Source: Escherichia ruysiae (GTDB taxonomy: Bacteria > Pseudomonadota > Gammaproteobacteria > Enterobacterales > Enterobacteriaceae). From it: a stretch of DNA of 64,000 nucleotides. The notes beneath the pieces were generated by a model, which was given only the letters and a program-made list of their open reading frames with translations, was not told the origin of the DNA and did not search any database. This document shows, one piece after another, positions 20,604-30,815 of this stretch (its first letter is position 1; each line of letters begins with the position of its first letter). The position numbers were made by a program, and so were the translations under genes. The stretch spans positions 3,286,001 through 3,350,000 of the forward strand of contig NZ_JAVIWS010000001.1 in assembly GCF_031323975.1 (NCBI RefSeq), read 5' to 3'.

Positions 20604-21320
20604 TTAATCTTCCAGATCACCGCAGAAACGATAACCTTCACCGTGAATGGTGGCGATGATTTCCGGCGTATCCGGCGTAGATTCGAAATGCTTACGAATA
20701 CGACGGATTGTCACGTCTACAGTACGGTCGTGCGGCTTCAGCTCACGGCCGGTCATTTTCTTCAGCAGTTCAGCACGGGACTGAATTTTGCCTGGGTTTT
20801 CACAGAAGTGAAGCATGGCGCGGAACTCGCTGCGCGGCAGTTTGTACTGCTCGCCATCAGGGCCGATCAACGAACGGCTGTTGATGTCCAGTTCCCAACC
20901 ATTGAACTTGTAGCTTTCAACGCTACGACGTTCTTCGCTGACAGTACCCAGATTCATGGTACGAGACAGCAAGTTGCGTGCACGGATAGTCAGTTCACGC
21001 GGGTTGAACGGTTTGGTGATGTAATCGTCTGCACCGATTTCGAGGCCGAGAATTTTATCGACTTCGTTGTCACGGCCAGTCAGGAACATCAACGCAACAT
21101 TCGCCTGCTCGCGCAGTTCACGCGCTAACAGAAGACCGTTCTTACCCGGCAGATTGATATCCATGATCACCAGGTTGATGTCATATTCAGAGAGGATCTG
21201 ATGCATTTCCGCGCCATCTGTCGCTTCGAAAACATCATAGCCTTCCGCTTCGAAAATACTTTTCAACGTGTTGCGTGTTACCAACTCGTCTTCAACGATA
21301 AGAATGTGCGGGGTCTGCAT
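20604..21320 (-). CDS. arcA: Aerobic respiration control response regulator ArcA
   Basis: The 238-residue OmpR/PhoB-family regulator that represses aerobic metabolism when phosphorylated by ArcB. Acidic pocket VEDE, phospho-acceptor D54 in VIMDINLPG, switch Thr in LTGR and Lys in TKPF are intact. The C-terminal winged-helix domain runs from about 130 to 234, ending with IHGEGYRF. A long upstream region (21321-21955) holds promoters, an FNR-type box and the short yjjY ORF on the opposite strand. Confidence 0.98.
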
Positions 21321-21415
21321 GTTTGCTACCTAAATTGCCAACTAAATCGAAACAGGAAGTACAAAAGTCCCTGACCTGCCTGATACATGCTGCAAATTAA
21401 CATGATCGGCGTAAC

Positions 21416-21556
21416 ATGACTAAAGTACGTAATTGCGTTCTTGATGCACTTTCCATCAACGTCAACAACATCATTAGCTTGGTCGTGGGTACTTTCCCTC
21501 AGGACCCGACAGTGTCAAAAACGGCTGTCATCCTAACCATTTTAACAGCGACATAA
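21416..21556 (+). CDS. yjjY: Small ORF YjjY
   Basis: An intact 46-codon frame from ATG 21416 to TAA 21554-21556, translated MTKVRNCVLDALSIN...ILTAT. It is identical in frame to the annotated K-12 yjjY. It lies divergently opposite the arcA 5' leader. No clear ribosome site (CGGCGTAAC before the ATG). No domain or membrane segment is convincing, though the last 12 residues are hydrophobic. It may be a real small protein or a by-product of the conserved arcA control region. Confidence 0.6.
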   Translation: MTKVRNCVLDALSINVNNIISLVVGTFPQDPTVSKTAVILTILTAT

Positions 21557-21955
21557 CAGGCTAAGACGTGCCGGACACCCAATAAAACTACGCTTCGTTG
21601 ACATATATCAAGTTCAATTGTAGCACGTTAACAGTTTGATGAAATCATCGTATCTAAATGCTAGCTTTCGTCACATTATTTTAATAATCCAACTAGTTGC
21701 ATCCTACAACTAATAAACGTGGTGAATCCAATTGTCGAGATTTATTTTTTATAAAATTATCCTAAGTAAACAGAAAGATATGTAGCGTTTTTTAACAATT
21801 GAACGGTTAGTACAGTCAAGAAATAGTTTAGCTTTTTTTAAGTTAAGTAAAGGGCTTTTTCTGCGACTTGCGTTAATATTTTGTAAATTCTCTCCGCGCA
21901 GTAAGTTGACATTCATCACTCTATTCGCGGTTATTTGGTCAAGAAGAGTAGCAAC
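21557..21955. promoter_or_regulatory. arcA / yjtD divergent control region with FNR-type box
   Basis: A 399-bp AT-rich gap. At 21598-21611 lies TTGACATATATCAA, one base off the FNR consensus TTGAT-N4-ATCAA, consistent with known FNR activation of arcA. It is about 280 bp from the arcA start, so it serves one of the far upstream arcA promoters. The remainder (21640-21950) is AT-rich and has no gene I can support. A possible yjtD promoter lies in its right end. Confidence 0.6.
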
Positions 21956-22642
21956 ATGCGTTTGACGATTATTCTGGTTGCACCCGCCAGAGCAGAAAAT
22001 ATTGGGGCAGCAGCGCGGGCAATGAAAACGATGGGTTTTAGCGAACTGCGGATTGTCGATAGCCAGGCGCATCTGGAACCTGCCACCCGATGGGTTGCTC
22101 ATGGCTCCGGTGATATTATTGATAATATTAAAGTTTTTCCGACGCTGGCTGAATCGTTACATGACGTAGATTTCACTGTCGCCACTACAGCGCGTAGTCG
22201 GGCGAAATATCATTACTACGCGACACCGGTGGAACTGGTGCCATTGTTGGAAGAAAAATCGGCGTGGATGAATCATGTGGCGCTGGTCTTTGGTCGTGAA
22301 GATTCCGGGCTGACCAACGAGGAACTGGCACTGGCTGATATTCTTACCGGCGTGCCAATGGTGGCGGATTACCCTTCACTCAATCTGGGGCAGGCGGTGA
22401 TGGTCTATTGCTATCAATTAGCAACATTAATACAACAACCGACGAAAAGTGACGCAACGGCAGACCAACATCAACTGCGCGCTTTACGCGAACGTGCCAT
22501 GTCGTTGTTAACGACGTTAGCGGTGGCAGATGACACAAAACTGGTCGACTGGTTACAGCAACGTCTGGGGCTTTTAGAGCAACGGGATACCGCAATGTTG
22601 CATCGTTTGTTGCATGATATTGAAAAAAATATCACCAAATAA
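21956..22642 (+). CDS. yjtD: SPOUT-class RNA methyltransferase-like protein YjtD (LasT)
   Basis: A 228-residue TrmH/TrmJ-like SpoU-family protein (start ATG 21956; the upstream ATG at 21935 gives seven extra residues without family support). Motif 1 is ILVAPARAENIGAAARAMKTMGF, motif 2 VFGREDSGLTNEEL and motif 3 YPSLNLGQAVMVYCYQL, which together form the trefoil-knot SAM site. It probably 2'-O-methylates an RNA, but its substrate is not established. A helical C-terminal extension (170-228) follows. It is the last gene before the K-12 map origin. Confidence 0.93.
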   Translation: MRLTIILVAPARAENIGAAARAMKTMGFSELRIVDSQAHLEPATRWVAHGSGDIIDNIKVFPTLAESLHDVDFTVATTARSRAKYHYYATPVELVPLLEEKSAWMNHVALVFGREDSGLTNEELALADILTGVPMVADYPSLNLGQAVMVYCYQLATLIQQPTKSDATADQHQLRALRERAMSLLTTLAVADDTKLVDWLQQRLGLLEQRDTAMLHRLLHDIEKNITK

Positions 22643-22775
22643 AAAACGCCACGTCATGTTGTTTTTAGGTTTTCATTCTGACTGCAACGGGAAATCTGTC
22701 TCTGAATGGATTAAAAAAGAGCATCTGCCAGCAGCTTATGAACTGGTTACCTGCCGTGAGTAAATTAAAATTTTA

Positions 22776-22804
22776 TTGACTTAGGTCACTAAATACTTTA
22801 ACCA
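22776..22804 (+). promoter_or_regulatory. thrLABC promoter
   Basis: A -35 hexamer TTGACT (22776-22781) and, 17 bp on, a weak -10 around TAACCA/AATATA (22799-22806) precede the leader. The surrounding sequence matches the remembered start of the K-12 map, including TTGACTTAGGTCACT. It lies about 55-75 bp upstream of thrL. Confidence 0.8.
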
Positions 22805-22851
22805 ATATAGGCATAGCGCACAGACAGATAAAAATTACAGAGTACACAACA

Positions 22852-22920
<69 letters not shown>

Positions 22921-22937
22921 CGCGTACAGGAAACACA

Positions 22938-22974
22938 GAAAAAAGCCCGCACCTGACAGTGCGGGCTTTTTTTT
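22938..22974 (+). terminator. thr attenuator
   Basis: Stem AAAGCCCGCAC (about 22942-22952) pairs with GTGCGGGCTTT (about 22959-22969) and is followed by a run of T. It starts about 20 bp after the thrL stop and about 27 bp before thrA, the expected place for the threonine/isoleucine-controlled attenuator. Confidence 0.95.
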
Positions 22975-23000
22975 CGACCAAAGGTAACGAGGTAACAACC

Positions 23001-25463
23001 ATGCGAGTGTTGAAGTTCGGCGGTACATCAGTGGCAAATGCGGAACGTTTTCTGCGGGTTGCCGATATTCTGGAGAGCAATGCCAGGCAGGGGCAGGTGG
23101 CTACAGTCCTCTCTGCTCCCGCCAAAATAACCAACCATCTGGTGGCGATGATTGAAAAAACGATTAGCGGCCAGGATGCTTTGCCCAATATCAGCGATGC
23201 CGAACGTATTTTTGCCGAACTTCTGACGGGACTCGCCGCCGCCCAGCCGGGATTTCCGCTGGCGCAACTGAAAACGTTCGTCGATCAAGAATTTGCCCAA
23301 ATTAAACATGTTCTGCATGGTATCAGCCTGTTGGGACAGTGCCCGGACAGCATCAACGCTGCGCTCATCTGCCGTGGTGAAAAAATGTCGATCGCCATTA
23401 TGGCCGGTGTACTGGAAGCGCGCGGACATAACGTTACCGTTATCGATCCGGTCGAAAAACTGCTGGCAGTCGGTCATTACCTCGAATCTACCGTCGATAT
23501 TGCTGAGTCCACCCGCCGTATTGCGGCAAGCCGCATTCCGGCTGACCACATGGTGCTGATGGCAGGTTTCACCGCCGGTAATGAAAAAGGCGAACTGGTG
23601 GTGCTGGGACGTAACGGTTCCGACTACTCCGCTGCGGTACTGGCCGCCTGTTTACGTGCCGATTGTTGCGAGATCTGGACGGACGTCGACGGTGTCTATA
23701 CCTGCGACCCGCGTCAGGTGCCCGATGCGAGGTTGTTAAAGTCGATGTCCTATCAGGAAGCGATGGAGCTTTCCTACTTCGGCGCTAAAGTTCTTCACCC
23801 CCGCACCATTACCCCCATCGCTCAGTTCCAGATCCCTTGCCTGATTAAAAACACCGGAAATCCACAAGCGCCAGGGACGCTCATCGGTGCCAGCCGTGAT
23901 GAAGACGAATTACCGGTCAAGGGCATTTCCAATCTGAATAACATGGCAATGTTCAGCGTTTCCGGTCCAGGAATGAAAGGGATGGTCGGCATGGCGGCGC
24001 GCGTCTTTGCAGCAATGTCACGCGCCCGCATTTCAGTGGTGCTGATTACGCAATCGTCTTCCGAATACAGCATCAGTTTCTGCGTTCCACAAAGCGACTG
24101 TGTGCGAGCTGAACGGGCAATGCAGGAAGAGTTCTATCTTGAACTGAAAGAAGGTTTATTGGAGCCGCTGGCGGTGACGGAACGACTGGCCATAATCTCG
24201 GTGGTGGGCGATGGTATGCGCACGCTGCGTGGGATCTCGGCGAAATTCTTTGCCGCGCTGGCTCGTGCCAATATCAACATTGTCGCCATTGCTCAGGGTT
24301 CTTCTGAACGCTCAATCTCTGTCGTGGTAAATAACGATGACGCGACGACTGGCGTGCGCGTTACCCACCAGATGCTGTTCAATACCGATCAGGTTATCGA
24401 AGTGTTTGTGATTGGCGTCGGTGGCGTTGGCGGCGCGCTGCTGGAGCAACTGAAGCGTCAGCAAAGCTGGCTGAAGAACAAACATATTGATTTACGAGTC
24501 TGTGGCGTTGCCAACTCGAAGGCACTGCTCACCAATGTGCATGGCCTCAACCTGGAAAACTGGCAGGAAGAGCTGGCGCAGGCCAAAGAGCCGTTCAACC
24601 TTGGGCGCTTAATTCGCCTGGTGAAAGAATATCATCTGCTGAACCCGGTCATTGTTGACTGCACCTCCAGCCAGGCGGTGGCGGATCAATATGCCGACTT
24701 CCTGCGCGAAGGTTTCCACGTTGTCACGCCGAACAAAAAGGCCAACACCTCGTCGATGGATTACTACCACCAGTTGCGTTATGCGGCGGAAAAATCGCGA
24801 CGTAAATTCCTCTATGACACCAACGTCGGTGCGGGATTACCGGTCATTGAGAATCTGCAAAACCTGCTCAATGCAGGTGATGAGTTGATGAAATTCTCCG
24901 GCATTCTTTCTGGTTCGCTTTCATACATCTTCGGCAAGCTAGACGAAGGCATGAGTTTCTCTGAGGCGACCACGCTGGCGCGGGAAATGGGGTATACCGA
25001 ACCGGATCCGCGTGATGATCTTTCTGGTATGGATGTGGCGCGCAAACTGTTGATTCTCGCCCGTGAAACTGGACGTGAACTGGAGCTGGCGGATATCGAG
25101 ATCGAACCTGTGCTGCCCGCAGAGTTTAACGCAGAGGGTGATGTTGCAGCTTTTATGGCGAATCTGTCACAGCTCGACGATCTCTTTGCCGCGCGCGTGG
25201 CGAAGGCTCGTGATGAGGGTAAAGTTTTGCGCTATGTTGGCAATATTGATGACGATGGCGTCTGCCGCGTGAAAATTGCTGAAGTGGACGGTAACGATCC
25301 GCTGTTCAAAGTGAAAAATGGCGAAAACGCCCTGGCCTTCTATAGCCACTATTATCAGCCGCTGCCGTTGGTTCTGCGCGGATACGGCGCGGGCAATGAC
25401 GTTACGGCTGCCGGTGTCTTTGCCGATCTGCTACGCACCCTCTCATGGAAGTTAGGAGTCTGA
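23001..25463 (+). CDS. thrA: Bifunctional aspartokinase I / homoserine dehydrogenase I
   Basis: Catalyses the first and third steps from aspartate to threonine; threonine-inhibited. I chose ATG 23001 (820 residues) behind GAGG, not the in-frame ATG 22959, which lies within the attenuator. Domains: an aspartokinase domain beginning LKFGGTSVA (1-~250); two ACT-like regulatory units (about 310-460); and a C-terminal NAD(P)-binding homoserine dehydrogenase with [15 protein letters not shown] (about 470-484) and the catalytic-region [11 protein letters not shown]. thrB starts one base after its stop. Confidence 0.98.
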   Translation: MRVLKFGGTSVANAERFLRVADILESNARQGQVATVLSAPAKITNHLVAMIEKTISGQDALPNISDAERIFAELLTGLAAAQPGFPLAQLKTFVDQEFAQIKHVLHGISLLGQCPDSINAALICRGEKMSIAIMAGVLEARGHNVTVIDPVEKLLAVGHYLESTVDIAESTRRIAASRIPADHMVLMAGFTAGNEKGELVVLGRNGSDYSAAVLAACLRADCCEIWTDVDGVYTCDPRQVPDARLLKSMSYQEAMELSYFGAKVLHPRTITPIAQFQIPCLIKNTGNPQAPGTLIGASRDEDELPVKGISNLNNMAMFSVSGPGMKGMVGMAARVFAAMSRARISVVLITQSSSEYSISFCVPQSDCVRAERAMQEEFYLELKEGLLEPLAVTERLAIISVVGDGMRTLRGISAKFFAALARANINIVAIAQGSSERSISVVVNNDDATTGVRVTHQMLFNTDQVIEVFVIGVGGVGGALLEQLKRQQSWLKNKHIDLRVCGVANSKALLTNVHGLNLENWQEELAQAKEPFNLGRLIRLVKEYHLLNPVIVDCTSSQAVADQYADFLREGFHVVTPNKKANTSSMDYYHQLRYAAEKSRRKFLYDTNVGAGLPVIENLQNLLNAGDELMKFSGILSGSLSYIFGKLDEGMSFSEATTLAREMGYTEPDPRDDLSGMDVARKLLILARETGRELELADIEIEPVLPAEFNAEGDVAAFMANLSQLDDLFAARVAKARDEGKVLRYVGNIDDDGVCRVKIAEVDGNDPLFKVKNGENALAFYSHYYQPLPLVLRGYGAGNDVTAAGVFADLLRTLSWKLGV

Positions 25464-25464
25464 C

Positions 25465-26397
25465 ATGGTTAAAGTTTATGCTCCGGCTTCCAGTGCCAAT
25501 ATGAGCGTCGGGTTTGATGTGCTTGGCGCGGCGGTAACGCCTGTTGATGGCGAGTTGCTTGGGGATGTGGTGACGGTTGCGGCGGCAGAGACATTCAGCC
25601 TCAACAACCTTGGACGCTTTGCCGACAAGCTACCGTCAGAACCACGAGAAAATATCGTTTATCAGTGCTGGGAGCGTTTTTGCCAGGAGTTGGGCAAGCA
25701 AATTCCAGTGGCGATGACCCTGGAAAAGAATATGCCGATCGGTTCTGGTTTAGGTTCCAGCGCCTGTTCGGTGGTCGCGGCACTGGTAGCGATGAATGAA
25801 CACTGCGGCAAGCCACTTAATGACACCCGTTTGCTGGCTTTGATGGGCGAGCTGGAAGGACGTATCTCCGGCAGCATTCATTATGACAACGTGGCACCGT
25901 GCTTTCTTGGTGGTATGCAGTTGATGATCGAAGAAAATGGCATCATCAGTCAGCAAGTGCCGGGGTTTGATGAGTGGCTGTGGGTGCTGGCGTATCCGGG
26001 GATTAAAGTCTCGACAGCAGAAGCTCGAGCTATATTACCGGCGCAGTATCGCCGCCAGGATTGCATTGCGCACGGGCGACATCTGGCGGGCTTCATTCAC
26101 GCCTGCTATTCCCGTCAGCCTGAGCTTGCCGCGAAGCTGATGAAAGATGTTATCGCTGAACCCTACCGTGAACGTTTATTGCCAGGCTTCAGGCAGTCGC
26201 GGCAGGCGGTTGCGGAAATAGGCGCGGTAGCGAGCGGTATCTCCGGCTCCGGTCCGACATTGTTCGCTCTGTGTGACAAGCCGGATACCGCCCAGCGCGT
26301 TGCCGACTGGTTGGGTAAGAACTACCTGCAAAATCAGGAAGGTTTTGTTCATATTTGCCGGCTGGATACGGCGGGCGCACGAGTACTGGAAAACTAA
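25465..26397 (+). CDS. thrB: Homoserine kinase
   Basis: Phosphorylates homoserine to O-phosphohomoserine. A GHMP kinase of 310 residues with the substrate motif near the N-terminus ([17 protein letters not shown]), the ATP-binding motif [17 protein letters not shown] (91-107) and the C-terminal GSGPTLFAL. It is tightly coupled: one base after thrA's stop and directly abutting thrC (TAA-ATG). Confidence 0.98.
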   Translation: MVKVYAPASSANMSVGFDVLGAAVTPVDGELLGDVVTVAAAETFSLNNLGRFADKLPSEPRENIVYQCWERFCQELGKQIPVAMTLEKNMPIGSGLGSSACSVVAALVAMNEHCGKPLNDTRLLALMGELEGRISGSIHYDNVAPCFLGGMQLMIEENGIISQQVPGFDEWLWVLAYPGIKVSTAEARAILPAQYRRQDCIAHGRHLAGFIHACYSRQPELAAKLMKDVIAEPYRERLLPGFRQSRQAVAEIGAVASGISGSGPTLFALCDKPDTAQRVADWLGKNYLQNQEGFVHICRLDTAGARVLEN

Positions 26398-27684
26398 ATG
26401 AAACTCTACAATCTGAAAGATCACAACGAGCAGGTCAGTTTTGCGCAAGCCGTAACCCAGGGGTTGGGCAAAAATCAGGGGCTGTTTTTTCCGCACGACC
26501 TGCCGGAATTCAGCCTGACTGAAATTGATGAGATGCTGAAGCTGGATTTTGTCACCCGCAGTGCGAAGATCCTTTCGGCGTTTATTGGTGATGAAATCCC
26601 GCAGGAAATACTGGAAGAGCGCGTGCGCGCGGCGTTTGCCTTCCCGGCTCCGGTCGCCAATGTTGAAAGCGATGTCGGTTGTCTGGAATTGTTCCACGGG
26701 CCAACGCTGGCATTTAAAGATTTCGGCGGTCGCTTTATGGCGCAAATGCTGACCCATATTGCGGGTGATAAGCCAGTGACTATTCTGACTGCAACCTCCG
26801 GCGATACCGGGGCGGCAGTGGCTCACGCTTTTTACGGTTTACCGAATGTAAAAGTGGTTATCCTCTATCCACGCGGCAAAATCAGTCCCCTGCAAGAAAA
26901 GCTGTTCTGTACGCTGGGCGGCAATATTGAAACCGTTGCCATCGACGGCGATTTCGATGCCTGTCAGGCGCTGGTGAAGCAGGCGTTTGATGATGAAGAA
27001 CTGAAAGTGGCGCTGGGGTTAAACTCCGCTAACTCCATTAACATCAGCCGTTTGCTGGCGCAAATTTGCTACTACTTTGAAGCTGTGGCGCAGTTGCCGC
27101 AGGAAGCGCGCAACCAGCTGGTTGTCTCGGTGCCGAGCGGTAACTTCGGCGATTTGACGGCAGGCCTGCTGGCGAAATCTCTTGGCCTGCCGGTGAAGCG
27201 TTTTATTGCTGCGACCAACGTGAACGATACCGTGCCGCGTTTCCTGCACGACGGGCAGTGGTCGCCAAAAGCCACCCAGGCGACGTTATCCAACGCGATG
27301 GACGTGAGTCAGCCGAACAACTGGCCGCGCGTGGAAGAGTTGTTTCGCCGCAAAATCTGGCAACTGAAAGAGCTGGGTTATGCGGCGGTGGATGATGAAA
27401 CCACGCAACAGACGATGCGTGAGTTAAAAGAGCTGGGCTATACCTCAGAACCGCACGCTGCTGTGGCTTACCGTGCGCTGCGTGACCAGTTGCATCCAGG
27501 CGAATATGGTCTGTTCCTTGGCACCGCACATCCGGCGAAGTTTAAAGAGAGTGTGGAAGCGATTCTCGGTGAATCGCTGGCGCTGCCAAAAGAGCTGGCA
27601 GAACGAGCTGAATTACCGCTGCTTTCTCATAATCTGCCCGCCGATTTTGCCGCGTTGCGCAAGCTGATGATGAATCATAAGTAG
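26398..27684 (+). CDS. thrC: Threonine synthase
   Basis: A PLP-dependent enzyme converting O-phosphohomoserine to threonine, completing the operon. The 428 residues include the PLP lysine motif LAFKDFGGRF (K107), the phosphate/PLP motif ATSGDTGAA, and SVPSGNFGDL. It begins at ATG 26398 immediately after the thrB stop, implying translational coupling. A hairpin followed by T residues lies shortly downstream. Confidence 0.98.
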   Translation: MKLYNLKDHNEQVSFAQAVTQGLGKNQGLFFPHDLPEFSLTEIDEMLKLDFVTRSAKILSAFIGDEIPQEILEERVRAAFAFPAPVANVESDVGCLELFHGPTLAFKDFGGRFMAQMLTHIAGDKPVTILTATSGDTGAAVAHAFYGLPNVKVVILYPRGKISPLQEKLFCTLGGNIETVAIDGDFDACQALVKQAFDDEELKVALGLNSANSINISRLLAQICYYFEAVAQLPQEARNQLVVSVPSGNFGDLTAGLLAKSLGLPVKRFIAATNVNDTVPRFLHDGQWSPKATQATLSNAMDVSQPNNWPRVEELFRRKIWQLKELGYAAVDDETTQQTMRELKELGYTSEPHAAVAYRALRDQLHPGEYGLFLGTAHPAKFKESVEAILGESLALPKELAERAELPLLSHNLPADFAALRKLMMNHK

Positions 27685-27706
27685 TATCCATTAATTTCCT
27701 GAAAAT

Positions 27707-27741
27707 GGCCGGGCTTGCGTTTATGCAGTTCGGCTTTTTTA
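27707..27741 (+). terminator. Terminator after thrC
   Basis: An imperfect hairpin, GCCGGGCTTGC...GCAGTTCGGC (27708-27734) with G-T pairs, is followed by TTTTTT. It lies 24 bp after the thrC stop and marks the end of the thr operon. Confidence 0.7.
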
Positions 27742-27897
27742 TGGAGAAAACATGAGAAAAATCGACAGAAAAAAAGGAGAAATTTTCAATAAATGCGGTA
27801 ACTTAGCTCTTTGAATTGTAGAGAATGACAACGGGGATTCTTTTACCGTAAGCTCCTGATATCGGCCCATAACTGGCAATGATAAAAGGAGTCACCT

Positions 27898-28221
27898 GTG
27901 AAAAAGATGCAACCTATCTTACTCGCACTTTCCCTGATTCTGGTCGCTCCTATGGCAGCGCAGGCTGGGGAAATAATGCTAGTACCATCAGTGAAATTAC
28001 AGATTGGCGATCGCGACCACCGTGGTTACTACTGGGATGGCGGTTACTGGCGTGACCGTGACTGGTGGTATCGAAATTATGAATGGCGAGACAATCGCTG
28101 GCACCCACACGGAGCGCCGCGTCATAATTGGTATAATGATCATCGAAATGATCACCGTGGAGATCATCGACACGATCACGGCGGCGATCATCGTCCGGGT
28201 CCGGACAGGCACCATCGGTAA
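27898..28221 (+). CDS. yaaX: Secreted His-rich DUF2502 protein YaaX
   Basis: A small exported protein of unknown function. GTG 27898 follows AAAGGAG; an ATG three codons in is the alternative. The signal peptide (1-23, MAAQA before GE) is followed by a short conserved domain [20 protein letters not shown], then a tail (about 70-107) rich in His, Asp, Arg, Asn and Gly ([15 protein letters not shown]). The tail is longer and richer than in remembered K-12 (98 residues). The tail could bind metal (inference). Confidence 0.85.
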   Translation: MKKMQPILLALSLILVAPMAAQAGEIMLVPSVKLQIGDRDHRGYYWDGGYWRDRDWWYRNYEWRDNRWHPHGAPRHNWYNDHRNDHRGDHRHDHGGDHRPGPDRHHR

Positions 28222-28225
28222 ATAC

Positions 28226-28251
28226 AAATGCCGGATGACCTCCGGCATTTA
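28226..28251. terminator. Bidirectional hairpin between yaaX and yaaA
   Basis: AAATGCCGG (28226-28234) and CCGGCATTT (28242-28250) form a perfect 9-bp stem around ATGACCT, between convergent genes. T/A runs are short, so termination strength is moderate. Confidence 0.75.
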
Positions 28252-28259
28252 CCGCAAAC

Positions 28260-29036
28260 TTAACGCAGTTCGTAGCGTTTAAACACCAGTTCGCCATTGC
28301 TGGAACTGGCTTCATCGAAGAAGTAACCTTCACTATTAAAACCAGTCAGTTGCTCTGGTTTGGTCAGGCGATTTTCAATAATAAAACGACTCATCAGGCC
28401 ACGCGCTTTCTTAGCGTAGAAGCTAATAACCTTAAACTTACCGTTCTTCTCATCGAGGAACACCGGCTTGATAATCTCAGCATTCAGTTTCTTCGGTTTC
28501 ACTGATTTAAAATACTCATCTGACGCCAGATTAATCACTACCTGATCGCCTTGCGCTTCGAGCGCCTCGTTCAGCTTGTTTGTGATCACATCACCCCAGA
28601 ATTGGTACAGATCTTTACCCCTGGCGTTCTCAAGACGAATACCCATCTCCAGACGATATGGCTGCATTAAATCAAGTGGGCGCAGTACGCCATACAAACC
28701 GGAAAGCATACGCAGGTGCTGCTGGGCAAAAGCGAAATCTTCTTCACTGAAGGTTTCGGCCTGCAAACCTGTGTAGACATCGCCTTTGAACGCCAGAATC
28801 GCCTGTCGGGCATTCTCCGGGGTGAAATCTGGCTGCCAGTCTTGAAAGCGAGCGGCGTTGATACCCGCCAGTTTGTCACTGATGCGCATCAGCGTGCTAA
28901 TCTGCGGGGGCGTCAGCTTCCGCGCTTCGTGAATAAGCTGCTGAGAGTTGTCTAACAGCTCCGGCAACGTATAGCGCGTGGTAGCCAACGGGCTTTGATA
29001 ATCAAGCGTTTTCGCAGGTGAAATCAGAATCAGCAT
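28260..29036 (-). CDS. yaaA: Peroxide stress resistance protein YaaA
   Basis: A 258-residue UPF0246 protein that lowers free iron during H2O2 stress and is known to belong to the OxyR regulon; the sequence does not show the mechanism. Landmarks are the family start [16 protein letters not shown], the segment [10 protein letters not shown], and the C-terminal [28 protein letters not shown]. No membrane segment or signal peptide. It is convergent with yaaX and 69 bp from the end of yaaJ on the same strand. Confidence 0.96.
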   Translation of the reverse strand: MLILISPAKTLDYQSPLATTRYTLPELLDNSQQLIHEARKLTPPQISTLMRISDKLAGINAARFQDWQPDFTPENARQAILAFKGDVYTGLQAETFSEEDFAFAQQHLRMLSGLYGVLRPLDLMQPYRLEMGIRLENARGKDLYQFWGDVITNKLNEALEAQGDQVVINLASDEYFKSVKPKKLNAEIIKPVFLDEKNGKFKVISFYAKKARGLMSRFIIENRLTKPEQLTGFNSEGYFFDEASSSNGELVFKRYELR

Positions 29037-29105
29037 ATCCAGTCCTTGCAGGAAATTTACAGCGACTGTAGCAAAAAAAGCGGATGAATTGATCGATAGT
29101 TGTGA

Positions 29106-30536
29106 TTAGTCCCGCGAAACATCATCCCACGTATCAGGCGCGAGTTGCTGGTCGATATCCGGGTAGCGCAGCGGATCAAACACCGGACGCACACCAAGTT
29201 TGCGCTGGCGAAGATAATCACTGGCAATGGTATGCACTACCGGAGAGAGCAGCAAAATAGCGGTCAGATTAGTGATAGCCATACACGCCATAATAATATC
29301 AGCCAGTTGCCACATCATGGGCAGACTAAGTAACGTGCCACCAATCACGGTGGTAAAGATGCAGATACGCAGGCACCAGATCGCTTTGGGGCTGTTCAGG
29401 CGTAAAAAGAAAAGATTATTTTCTGCATAAATGTAATTGGCAACGATGGAGCTGAAGGCAAACAGAATTACCACGATTGTGACAAACTCTGCTCCCCAGG
29501 AACCCATTAGTGCTCGCATCGCTTTCTGGAGAAGTTGTATACCCTCCAGCGGCATATAGGTTGTACCGTTTCCGGCCAGTAATATCAGCATGGCGCTCGC
29601 CGTGCAGATGACCAGGGTGTCGATGAAAATGCCGATCATCTGGACAATGCCTTGCGCAGCCGGATGCGGCGGCCAGGATGCCGCTGCCGCTGCTGCATTT
29701 GGTGTCGAACCCATTCCCGCCTCATTAGAAAACATACTGCGCTGAAAGCCGTTTGTAATCGCCTGACTCAGGGTGTAACCCGCCGCACCGCCTGCCGCTT
29801 CCTGCCAGCCAAAGGCGCTTTCAAAAATAGACCAAATGACGTGAGGAAGTTGCTCGATATTCATCGCACAAATGGCCAGACTGGTGAGTACCCAGATTAA
29901 TGCCATCGCAGGGACAAACCATTGCATCAGTCGGGCTACGCCATGAATACCGTGGGTTATCGCCAACAGAGTAAAGACGGCGAGAATGATGCCAGTTACT
30001 AATGGTGGAACATCAAACGCAAAATTCATCGCGCGGGCAACGGCGTTTGCCTGAACACCGCTGAAAATCAATCCGTAGGCAATGAGCAAAAAGATAGCGA
30101 ATAGCACGCCCATCCAGCGCATCCCCAATCCACGTGCCATATACCATGCTGGACCACCGCGAAACTGCCCATTAGCGTCACGTTCTTTATAAAGCTGGGC
30201 AAGGGAACATTCTGCAAAAGAGGTTGCCATGCCGATAAACGCGGCAATCCACATCCAGAAGATAGCCCCGGGGCCACCGGCAGTAATGGCCAACGCAACA
30301 CCTGCGAGGTTACCGCTGCCGACGCGCGCGGCAAGACTAGTGCACAGTGACTGAAAAGAGGTTAAGCCACCCGGTTGGGGATGAACGCTATTTTTGAGAC
30401 TTTTGCCAAACTGGCGAATGTAGCGAAACTGAACGAATCCGGTGCGAAAAGTGAACCAGCAACCTGCACCGAAGAGCAGGTAGATCATCACTGATCCCCA
30501 TAGTACATTGTTAATAAAAGAGAAAAAATCAGGCAT
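29106..30536 (-). CDS. yaaJ: Putative alanine/glycine:sodium symporter YaaJ
   Basis: A 476-residue AGCS-family inner membrane transporter with about 10-11 hydrophobic helices. The family signature NEAGMGSTPNAAAAA is near residue 285, and the N-terminal region shows GSGNLAGVALAITAGGPGAIFWMW. I chose the downstream ATG at 30534-30536 (K-12 start), which has an AGAGGGA ribosome site; the frame extends 18 residues upstream. Substrate is predicted only. It has more differences from remembered K-12 than its neighbours. Confidence 0.95.
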   Translation of the reverse strand: MPDFFSFINNVLWGSVMIYLLFGAGCWFTFRTGFVQFRYIRQFGKSLKNSVHPQPGGLTSFQSLCTSLAARVGSGNLAGVALAITAGGPGAIFWMWIAAFIGMATSFAECSLAQLYKERDANGQFRGGPAWYMARGLGMRWMGVLFAIFLLIAYGLIFSGVQANAVARAMNFAFDVPPLVTGIILAVFTLLAITHGIHGVARLMQWFVPAMALIWVLTSLAICAMNIEQLPHVIWSIFESAFGWQEAAGGAAGYTLSQAITNGFQRSMFSNEAGMGSTPNAAAAAASWPPHPAAQGIVQMIGIFIDTLVICTASAMLILLAGNGTTYMPLEGIQLLQKAMRALMGSWGAEFVTIVVILFAFSSIVANYIYAENNLFFLRLNSPKAIWCLRICIFTTVIGGTLLSLPMMWQLADIIMACMAITNLTAILLLSPVVHTIASDYLRQRKLGVRPVFDPLRYPDIDQQLAPDTWDDVSRD

Positions 30537-30815
30537 TCGTATCCCTCTTGTCGCCGGCACGCGGTTACATTCCTGTGTAAACGTTACCAATTGATTAAGA
30601 ATTATATACGATGTGCATTGGTAGATAACGCCTGTGTAGCATACTCGAGTTTTTGTTTAAAAATGGCGAGCGATATCAACGCAGTGTCAGAAAACTTAAA
30701 CAGTCTCGCCGGGCTATAACCCTCTCGTCTGCGGTTGCGCTGTCGTTGCGTCGTGATATCATCAGGGCAGACCGGTTACATCCCCCTAACAAGCTGTTTA
30801 AAGAGAAATACTATC

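Noticed and set aside
22959..23000. In-frame upstream start for thrA at 22959
   Set aside because: It lies within the attenuator stem and has no ribosome site; ATG 23001 has GAGG and gives the family length.
27950..28333. Minus- and plus-strand frames of 80-127 codons over yaaX
   Set aside because: They arise from the repetitive His/Asp codons of the yaaX tail; low-complexity translations (for example runs of Ile and Met) are artefacts.
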